Origin: Scenedesmus sp. ARA3
Lineage: Eukaryota > Chlorophyta > Chlorophyceae > Sphaeropleales > Scenedesmaceae
Assembly (NCBI GenBank): GCA_004335835.1
Contig: RWJK01001163.1
Span: forward strand, 7,667-18,962
Direction of reading: 5' to 3'
DNA length: 11,296 nucleotides
Each line of letters opens with the position of its first letter. The stretch's first letter is position 1. The position numbers and the translations under genes were made by a program. A model generated the notes under the pieces. That model worked only from the letters and a program-made list of their open reading frames with translations. It did not search any database and was not told the DNA's origin. Of the stretch, positions 8,663 to 11,296 are shown piece by piece.

Positions 8663-8735
8663 ACTGCTCGTCATCTGATGATGCCAGGCTGACAGTTGCT
8701 GCATTCTTGAACAGCCCGTCTGCTGCACTCCACAC
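292..8735 (-). CDS. secA: Plastid-type SecA preprotein translocase ATPase, 15 exons seen, partial at both ends
   Basis: SecA is the ATPase motor that pushes unfolded precursor proteins through the SecY/E channel. In algae and plants the nuclear-encoded forms act in the chloroplast at the thylakoid (SECA1) or inner envelope (SECA2). Exons, all minus strand: about 8735-8536, 7547-7428, 6973-6870, 6373-6118, 5809-5659, 4917-4786, 4034-3931, 3629-3528, 3272-3182, 2962-2865, 2512-2411, 2093-1943, 1584-1384, 1141-1011 and 555-292. Every junction is GT-AG and keeps frame. Motifs appear in family order: [99 protein letters not shown] and [25 protein letters not shown] and VQYIVRDG, and the long insert after GGNP, resemble SECA2 more than SECA1; this is inferred from memory. 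Motif VI and the C-terminal domains are not in the window. The start codon is uncertain. Confidence 0.93.
636..675 (-). repeat. Intronic copy 2 of the [10 protein letters not shown] exon start
   Basis: After acceptor CTGCAG|G the frame reads [15 protein letters not shown], aligning with [13 protein letters not shown] of the exon beginning at 555, 120 bases away. Homology stops after about 40 bases. Confidence 0.8.
756..815 (-). repeat. Intronic copy 3 of the [10 protein letters not shown] exon start
   Basis: After acceptor CTGCAG|G the frame reads [20 protein letters not shown], identical in protein to the exon at 555, then diverges into [11 protein letters not shown]. The copy is 140 bases from copy 2. 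Nucleotide differences from the parent are confined to codon third positions plus one synonymous first position (TTA/CTG). Confidence 0.85.
1011..1141 (-). CDS. SecA exon: [17 protein letters not shown]
   Basis: The exon encodes [30 protein letters not shown] and [20 protein letters not shown] is helicase motif V of NBD2. It ends AG|GTGAGC, phase 2, completing Arg with the next exon. Confidence 0.95.
1384..1584 (-). CDS. SecA exon: NBD2, [15 protein letters not shown]
   Basis: Sixty-seven codons, phase 0 at both ends. Key blocks are [40 protein letters not shown] and [16 protein letters not shown]. SecA NBD2 normally has GRPVLVGTTSVE.SE....L...GI.H.VLNA....EA. About ten residues ([11 protein letters not shown]) replace the short GIPHN loop. 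Acceptor TTGCAG|GAC, donor CAG|GTGCGG. Confidence 0.93.
1708..1842 (-). repeat. Intact copy of 35 codons of the [10 protein letters not shown] exon, possible cassette exon
   Basis: Bases 1812-1708 encode [20 protein letters not shown] and [15 protein letters not shown], identical in protein to the end of the exon at 2093-1943. The six nucleotide differences are all synonymous third-position changes. It has its own donor CAG|GTGCGT. An acceptor TTTAG| at 1843 would give a 135-base, phase 0-0 exon (ten new codons then the copy). Confidence 0.88.
1943..2093 (-). CDS. SecA exon: [14 protein letters not shown] ... VVPIPTNKP
   Basis: Fifty codons plus a split Arg: [59 protein letters not shown] and V..PTN are invariant-type SecA motifs at the entry to NBD2. 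Donor CAG|GTTGGT is weaker than most in this gene. A near-perfect copy of the last 35 codons lies downstream with donor CAG|GTGCGT. Confidence 0.93.
2217..2233. repeat. Perfect 8-bp inverted repeat with 1-base loop
   Basis: GGAGCGCC-G-GGCGCTCC inside an intron. No role is apparent. Confidence 0.6.
2411..2512 (-). CDS. SecA exon: [14 protein letters not shown] ... ASITFQVFF
   Basis: The exon encodes [20 protein letters not shown] and [13 protein letters not shown], matching SecA W..GLHQAVEAKEG..I ..... ASITFQ.FFR. An earlier GT (CAG|GTCTTC) is less likely as donor because only AG|GTGGGT keeps [16 protein letters not shown] damaged copy of its 5' edge is upstream at 2624-2669. Confidence 0.92.
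2624..2669 (-). repeat. Damaged copy of the YSGGLHQA exon start
   Basis: After CTGAAG|G the sequence GTACTCTGGCAGGCTGCACC parallels the exon start at 2512. It then shifts frame within AIEAKEDV. It lies upstream of the parent, in the intron between 2865 and 2512. Confidence 0.8.
2865..2962 (-). CDS. SecA exon: [20 protein letters not shown]
   Basis: The exon encodes [28 protein letters not shown] and RPIS. It is the signature preprotein cross-linking domain strand pair (family pattern YIVRDG.V.IVDEFTGRV). Acceptor CTGCCAG|GCG, donor AG|GTGAGC, phase 2, Arg completed by the next exon. Ser replaces the common Phe in DEFTGR. Confidence 0.92.
3182..3272 (-). CDS. SecA exon: [18 protein letters not shown]
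   Basis: The exon encodes [12 protein letters not shown] and [18 protein letters not shown]. SecA proteins have DLY/DLW..NDPW....NALKA here; the DLW form is what plant SECA2 carries. Acceptor GCCAG|G, donor CTCAAG|GTAAGA, phase 0. Confidence 0.88.
3528..3629 (-). CDS. SecA exon: [20 protein letters not shown]
   Basis: Thirty-three codons plus split codons at both ends: [33 protein letters not shown]. It corresponds to the SecA preprotein-domain strand pattern Y.VDEK.R...LTDEG. Acceptor TTGCAG|C, donor TTCAG|GTAAAA. Confidence 0.88.
3931..4034 (-). CDS. SecA exon: [20 protein letters not shown]
   Basis: The exon encodes [20 protein letters not shown] and [14 protein letters not shown], with acceptor GGCCAG|GCT and donor CG|GTGAGTG. 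It sits where SecA proteins have a variable helical stretch between the DEVD region and the preprotein-binding region, so identity rests on frame continuity and position. A CAG/CTG microsatellite lies directly upstream of the acceptor. Confidence 0.8.
4047..4107. repeat. CAG microsatellite, once interrupted by CGA
   Basis: About 20 AGC units with one interruption, ending 13 bases upstream of the SecA acceptor at 4035. On the transcript strand it forms a CUG-rich tract where a polypyrimidine tract would normally be. Confidence 0.95.
4299..4370 (-). repeat. Intronic copy 5 of the [10 protein letters not shown] exon end, degenerate
   Basis: The frame reads [20 protein letters not shown] then donor GG|GTGAGC. 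It is the most diverged member of the set. Confidence 0.7.
4423..4500 (-). repeat. Intronic copy 4 of the [10 protein letters not shown] exon end, cassette-compatible
   Basis: [19 protein letters not shown] then GG|GTAAGG. With acceptor TTCAG| at 4501 it makes a 78-base phase 0-0 unit beginning VGFWIGP. One Leu to Pro change relative to the parent. Confidence 0.85.
4539..4600 (-). repeat. Intronic copy 3 of the [10 protein letters not shown] exon end
   Basis: [18 protein letters not shown] then GG|GTGAGC. The nearest acceptor (ATCAG|) is out of phase, so it is not a clean cassette. Confidence 0.85.
4635..4700 (-). repeat. Intronic copy 2 of the [10 protein letters not shown] exon end, cassette-compatible
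   Basis: [19 protein letters not shown] then GG|GTGAGC. With TTTTAG| at 4701 it is a 66-base phase 0-0 unit beginning IHP. Seven of eight differences from the parent over the shared codons are synonymous. Confidence 0.88.
4786..4917 (-). CDS. SecA exon: DEVD Walker B box
   Basis: Forty-four codons, phase 0 at both ends: [48 protein letters not shown] is the SecA Walker B/DEAD-type box. Joining to the preceding exon gives [20 protein letters not shown], the family spacing without any extra copy. The 5' start has one degenerate copy upstream and the 3' end four copies downstream. Confidence 0.95.
4981..5015 (-). repeat. Partial copy of the [10 protein letters not shown] exon start
   Basis: After acceptor GTGCAG|, [13 protein letters not shown] aligns with [13 protein letters not shown] of the exon starting at 4917, then homology ends. 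It lies 98 bases upstream of the parent. Confidence 0.85.
5247..5300 (-). repeat. Intact 18-codon copy 4 of [10 protein letters not shown] exon end
   Basis: CAG|GAG...CTG|GTGAGG encodes [18 protein letters not shown] exactly, phase 0-0, two synonymous differences from the parent. Confidence 0.9.
5361..5384. repeat. Interstitial telomere-like heptamers
   Basis: AAACCCTAGCCCCTAAACCC directly follows (on the minus strand) the donor of a duplicated exon end. CCCTAAA is the plant-type telomere heptamer found in many green algae. Confidence 0.6.
5385..5437 (-). repeat. Frameshifted copy 3 of [10 protein letters not shown] exon end
   Basis: Same boundaries, but one base is missing after CTTAAG, giving 53 bases and a frameshift ([17 protein letters not shown]). 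It cannot be a neutral cassette. Confidence 0.88.
5515..5568 (-). repeat. Intact 18-codon copy 2 of [10 protein letters not shown] exon end
   Basis: CACAG|GAG...CTG|GTGAGG encodes [18 protein letters not shown] exactly, with two synonymous differences from the parent; the unit repeats every 130-144 bases together with telomere-like intron sequence. Confidence 0.9.
5607..5630. repeat. Interstitial telomere-like heptamers
   Basis: Two AAACCCTAG units separated by CCCC, again about 30-50 bases downstream of a SecA donor. Confidence 0.6.
5659..5809 (-). CDS. SecA exon: [12 protein letters not shown] ... [17 protein letters not shown]
   Basis: The exon encodes [32 protein letters not shown] and [18 protein letters not shown], matching SecA FLGL.VG...., ITY.TN.ELGFDYLRDN. 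It ends in phase 0 at CTG|GTGAGG. Cys, Thr and Lys replace the usual Gly, Asp and Arg of ELGFDYLRDN. The final 54 bases recur three more times downstream. Confidence 0.93.
6118..6373 (-). CDS. SecA exon: Walker A and [14 protein letters not shown], with a roughly 30-residue insert
   Basis: The exon runs [20 protein letters not shown] (P-loop GEGKT) then [12 protein letters not shown]. An in-frame insert of about 30 residues ([15 protein letters not shown], five Ser, [10 protein letters not shown]) follows before the conserved [20 protein letters not shown]. Family members usually have only two or three residues there. No GT-AG pair removes the insert in frame. The exon ends KVY+AG with donor AG|GTAGGTG and forms Ser with the next exon. 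Confidence 0.95.
6374..6869 (-). other. SecA intron with damaged exon-tail copies
   Basis: No gene is seen here. At 6745-6786 and 6667-6708 the minus strand carries copies of the preceding exon tail. The first reads HFDSQFVG before GGTGGGTG, the second has a CACTTTGATGC-like core before GTGGGTGAGT. A third donor-like GTGGGTGAGTGG is near 6505. Confidence 0.6.
6870..6973 (-). CDS. SecA exon: LLPEAF...[11 protein letters not shown]
   Basis: The exon encodes [20 protein letters not shown] and [14 protein letters not shown], one of the most conserved SecA stretches, leading straight into the Walker A exon. Donor is GTG G|GTGAGTG in phase 1; the Gly codon is completed by GT at 6373. Two damaged copies of its 3' tail with donor-like sequence are in the downstream intron. 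Confidence 0.93.
7101..7165 (-). repeat. Degenerate copy of the RDILARN exon end
   Basis: GGACGTCCTGTCACGCAACA and flanking bases parallel AGACATCCTGGCACGCAACA of the exon ending at 7428, with a short insertion and no clear donor. Confidence 0.65.
7213..7275 (-). repeat. Copy of the SQLAEQT...RDILARN exon end with donor
   Basis: [19 protein letters not shown] then AG|GTGAGG. Compared with the parent, Arg-Phe has become Cys-Cys. Homology begins at GACAGCCAGCTGG, mid-exon. Confidence 0.85.
7428..7547 (-). CDS. SecA exon: N-terminal helix ([20 protein letters not shown])
   Basis: The exon reads [18 protein letters not shown], then [21 protein letters not shown], between acceptor TGCAG|G and donor CAG|GTGAAG. 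It matches the SecA segment NALEPEMQALSDEELRAKTAEFRERL. The phase-2 end (AG) joins the G of the next exon to form Arg. Degenerate copies of its 3' half lie downstream at 7213-7275 and 7101-7165. Confidence 0.9.
7558..7620. repeat. CAG microsatellite in SecA intron
   Basis: About 20 CAG units with two CGG interruptions, starting 11 bases upstream of a SecA acceptor, as at 4047-4107. Confidence 0.95.
8184..8410 (-). repeat. Two copies of the RRGLQR exon tail with donor-like ends
   Basis: TGGGCAGGCGCAG.G.GCTGCA followed by ACGGTGA, the tail and donor of the exon ending at 8536, recurs at about 8369-8400. It recurs again with a lost donor base at about 8184-8215. The two intron copies share more flank with each other than with the parent. 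Confidence 0.75.
8536..8735 (-). CDS. SecA N-terminal exon before the conserved core (5' boundary uncertain)
   Basis: The frame reads [20 protein letters not shown], then a run of nine Ala encoded by a GCA repeat, then [21 protein letters not shown] and the first two bases of an Arg codon, ending at donor CG|GTGAGTGG. It joins in phase to the next exon to give [19 protein letters not shown]. This lines up with the bacterial SecA N-terminus (RTLRRMRKVVNIINAMEP), which supports the splice. The acidic/Ala-rich part is probably just behind the transit peptide. The acceptor is not resolved. Confidence 0.65.
8632..8663. repeat. CTG/CAG repeat coding for poly-Ala in SecA
   Basis: Ten or so units; read on the minus strand in the exon frame it gives nine Ala (GCA). 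Confidence 0.9.
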
Positions 8736-8819
8736 CCTGCTGCTGCTGCGGCTGCTGCTGCCGCTGGTGCCGTTGCTGGCAGCAGCGTATGCGACAATCT
8801 GTTGACGTGTGAAGCAGCA

Positions 8820-9024
8820 ACATCAATGAAAGTGGTGAGCAGGCAAGTGTGGTGCAAGGGAACTGTGAAGGTGTGACTTGCGATTGCAGCACAGCAACTC
8901 TGAGGTTGCAATGCTGCTGCTGCTTTTGCTTTGAAGGTTGTAAGAGACGTGGCGTCGCAGTAGTGGCTGCTTCCTTGTTTGGCAGCATGCACAGTGGCCT
9001 GACAGCTGCATGCATCCTGAGCAT
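8820..9024 (-). CDS. Possible first exon with transit-peptide-like leader of the SecA gene
   Basis: An ATG at 9024 opens a reading frame starting MLRMHAAVRPLCMLPNKEA, rich in Ala, Thr, Ser, Gln and Arg/Lys with almost no acidic residues. That composition fits a chloroplast transit peptide. It lies directly upstream of the next SecA exon but in another frame, so an intron would be needed between them. That splice pair could not be fixed because AG dinucleotides are abundant in the CAG-rich stretch at 8735-8790. A second open frame overlaps (starting near 8992), so the choice of frame is a guess. In the frame of the next exon there is an upstream stop and no Met, so a separate first exon must exist somewhere. 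Confidence 0.3.
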
Positions 9025-10003
9025 GTTGGAGCCAGCGGCAACAGCAGGGCTATGAAAACTATTGTGTTGTTGTGTTGAAGCAGCAGTTTGCTTGCTACTC
9101 AGACGATGCTATGACGTTGCTGCTGACAAGAGAGGCAGTGCTGCTACGCGTGCACACATCCAGCTGCTAGCAGGCCAAACCAACAACTGGCAGTGTGGCG
9201 CTGCTGCTGCTCTGGTTGTATTGGCAGGTGCAAGCAAAAAAAGCACAGCTCCATTCACGTATACAACGAACTACAGCACGTGTAATTGCGTTGAAAGAGC
9301 CATGCACGTATAAGCAGCTGAAAATGCAGCTGGCCCGCCAGCCCTAGCTGCTGAGGCTCACCGGCCGTCTGCTGCTTGCTGCTGCACGGCTGCATCCTCG
9401 CTGCAATTTATTGCCTTCGCGTTTTCTCAGCTCTGATAACGATCTAGACCCGACGTTGTGGCTGGAGGCGAGGCACTGCATCATGTGTTGTTTCCCCTAG
9501 ACCAGCAGCAGTCGCAGAGTCGTGCAAACATCAATTAAACAGCTAACAAAATGCTTAAAACAGCAACACCTTCACAACTGTTGACACGCCATGTACTTGA
9601 GGTTGTGTGTGGTGCATAAGCAGTTGATCGTTGTGTGGCATTACGTTCAGATTATATTTCAACGTTTTTATGAACCTTTCGAACAGCGTTTTGATGGTAG
9701 CAGCTTGCCAATGTTGTGTTACTGGGGTTGTGTCCGGTACCAAGAGTGCGTGATGCATGTCCAGGGTGCTGCGCCCCTTGCAAGTACTTTAGCTTTCGCT
9801 GCAACGTTGCCTGATTGTTACCGTGATTGTACCTGCAGTGACAAAGAACGGAGCAGGTGACTTGTGAACTACCAGGGCTCGTCAGGGCGGTGCCGTGACA
9901 AGCTTTCAGCTTGATCATTGTAATTTCGACGGCCTCGTCTATCTTGTAAAAGCTTGGTTGCCTTGCACCCCCGCAAGGCAGCAGCAGCAGCAGTGCCATC
10001 AAG
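9025..10003. promoter_or_regulatory. Divergent intergenic region, presumed bidirectional promoter
   Basis: The SecA gene reads leftwards and the gene at 10004 reads rightwards, so both promoters should be here. The stretch is visibly richer in A/T than its neighbours. It contains a CACGTG G-box palindrome at 9277-9282 and a weak TATA-like GTATAAGC near 9308. A short frame at 9591-9860 has no recognisable features. No RNA gene was seen. Confidence 0.4.
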
Positions 10004-10165
10004 ATGGGGTCACTGCTGCTGCTGCGAGGTACACGGGGATTAGGGCTGCTAGAACCGTTGCTGCCAGGCAGCTACAGAAGCCTCTGGGAATTTCAGTGCA
10101 TCTGCAGCAGCGCAGCATGCAGCACCAGCACCAGCACACCCAGCAGTGGGCCTGAGGCCCTCCGC

Positions 10166-10200
<35 letters not shown>

Positions 10201-10395
10201 CATCTGGGAGCGCAAATTCCAGCGTAGGATAGTACGAAGGCGGCCCAAGGGCTTGCTCAACCCCTACGCAGCTGCAGCTGCAGCAGCACAGCACATGCCT
10301 GATGCGCAGCGCATAGCCAGCACAGTGTGGCAGGCAGCTAGCAGTAGCAGCCCCGGCATGTCATCACTCAAGCACTCGATGCCTCAGAGCTACTT

Positions 10396-10438
<43 letters not shown>

Positions 10439-10572
10439 GATCAGCATGCAGGATCCAGCCAGTTCTCAGCTGCGCAGCAGTTCCCAACCACACACAAGGC
10501 AGCTGCTAACGGCTGGGTGGATGCCCACACGATAGCAGCAGCAGCAGCAGGTGGCTGTGATGCCGAGGAGGA

Positions 10573-10604
<32 letters not shown>

Positions 10605-11219
10605 CCGTTGCAGATGGTGCTGATGTTGGCAGCCCTGGACGTTCAGTATCAGGCACCATCGCGCTCAAGCGCGTGTTTGCGAAGCAGCAAACTTCAGCAG
10701 CTGACTATCCTGCTGAATTCGAAGTGGTGCCTCGCCGCTCGCAGCCAGTTACATACAGCCGGCCGCAGCCGCTGCAGCAGGGTCCTGGCAGCAGCAGCGG
10801 CGGGCAGATTCTGCCGGTTGTTGCGGTGCATGTTGGTGGTGAGGTTGACTTCCAAGCTTTTTGCAAGGAGTTCAATTTCAAGGACAGGGTGACGACGCTG
10901 AGGGACCATGTGCTGCTGGAGGTGCGTTGACTAATGTTTGACTATGTTTGATCTCCGCTTTGTGTTTATCATACTTTTGGCGACGCCTAGCTGCATTGAG
11001 TCCAGTTATGTACAGTCTAGCCGCAAAGTGGGCTTTGATGTTTTGTTGTGATGCTGGGTACCATGTTTGTCCAGAAATACCTAGATGTTCATGATGCTGT
11101 GTTATGCTTACATGTTGTTTGTTGCTTGCGCAGGTTGACGAGCTGAACGAGGAGCGGGTGCTGTTTGGGCCCGGGAGGGAGGAGCAGCGCGATGAGAAGA
11201 AGCTCATGGTCATCTTCAG
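10004..11219 (+). CDS. Two-exon 5' part of a low-complexity protein, tentatively DUF155 (RMND1/Sif2/RRG) family
   Basis: Exon 1 is 10004-10921 (306 codons, donor GAG|GTGCGT). Exon 2 is 11134-11219 (acceptor GCGCAG|, donor TTCAG|GTGGGG), continuing beyond the window. The first ATG after the intergenic region gives MGSLLLLRGTRGLGLLEPLL, Leu/Arg-rich with few acids, as in organelle leaders. Residues about 55-65 are poly-Gln, 133-146 poly-Ser, 190-199 poly-Ala. The ordered part begins near residue 270: ILPVVAVHVGGEVDFQAF, DRVTTLRDHVLLEV, then DELNEERVLFGPGR and KKLMVIF+R. The pattern V.A......D......F....VT.L...VL..V...MVIFR resembles the start of DUF155, whose members act in mitochondria or plastids. 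This rests on a short match recalled from memory; the diagnostic YGSVVFF-type segment is off the edge. Confidence 0.6.
10168..10199 (+). repeat. CAG repeat coding for poly-Gln
   Basis: In-frame run of eleven Gln in the plus-strand gene. Confidence 0.95.
10399..10438 (+). repeat. AGC repeat coding for poly-Ser
   Basis: About 13 in-frame Ser codons, the same trinucleotide as the Gln run but read in another frame. Confidence 0.95.
10573..10602 (+). repeat. GCA repeat coding for poly-Ala
   Basis: About ten in-frame Ala codons; with the Gln and Ser runs, all three frames of the CAG repeat are used within one protein. Confidence 0.95.
10922..11133 (+). other. Intron of the plus-strand gene
   Basis: A 212-base T-rich intron, GTGCGT...TTGCGCAG, joining two open exons in phase 0. 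It has none of the exon-edge copies seen in the SecA gene. Confidence 0.8.
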
Positions 11220-11234
11220 GTGGGGGCCCGCTGC

Positions 11235-11296
<62 letters not shown>
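11235..11296. repeat. TAA/ATA trinucleotide microsatellite at window edge
   Basis: About 20 ATA units running to the last base, inside an intron of the plus-strand gene. Confidence 0.97.

Noticed and set aside
9591..9860. 89-codon plus-strand open frame in the intergenic region
   Set aside because: No homology, repeat or signal is recognisable, and there is no supporting splice structure; chance length for this composition.
1..11296. Transposons, tRNA or rRNA genes
   Set aside because: No terminal repeats with transposase or reverse-transcriptase motifs, and no tRNA or rRNA signature sequence, were seen on either strand.

Overview
The window looks like nuclear DNA of a green alga, most likely a core chlorophyte of the Scenedesmus/Chlamydomonas kind. 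Three things point there: genes cut into short exons by GT-AG introns, many CAG/GCA microsatellites that also run into coding sequence as poly-Gln, poly-Ser and poly-Ala, and degenerate plant/algal telomere heptamers (CCCTAAA/TTTAGGG) inside introns. The protein evidence is one eukaryotic-style, plastid-type SecA gene. The species cannot be fixed from this sequence alone.

Region 1 to about 9024, minus strand: a SecA preprotein-translocase ATPase gene, read right to left. Fourteen exons between 7547 and 292 join in phase at every junction and give about 668 codons. They cover the SecA N-terminus, Walker A (ATGEGKTL), the DEVD box, the preprotein-binding region, the MTGTA motif and NBD2 up to [16 protein letters not shown] further exon ending at 8536 also joins in phase. 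The first exon with the start codon is only tentative (about 8820-9024). The C-terminal third (motif VI and helical domains) lies off the left edge. Several residues ([15 protein letters not shown] and a long insert after GGNP) lean towards SECA2 rather than SECA1.

The striking property of this gene is in its introns. At least nine exon edges have extra partial copies lying next to them. Where the copied piece is an exon 3' end with its donor, the copies sit downstream. Where it is an exon 5' end with its acceptor, the copies sit upstream. This is the pattern left by tandem duplication across splice sites. Several copies stay open, keep splice sites in matching phase and differ from the parent almost only at synonymous positions. 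They could be alternative cassette exons, decoys, or very recent or gene-converted copies.

Region about 9025-10003: a gene-poor stretch between two divergent genes, presumably holding both promoters. No convincing gene was seen.

Region 10004 to the right edge, plus strand: the 5' part of a second intron-containing gene, with an organelle-targeting-like leader, long Gln/Ser/Ala runs, and the start of a conserved domain tentatively matching the DUF155 (RMND1/Sif2/RRG) family. Both edges of the window fall inside trinucleotide microsatellites.
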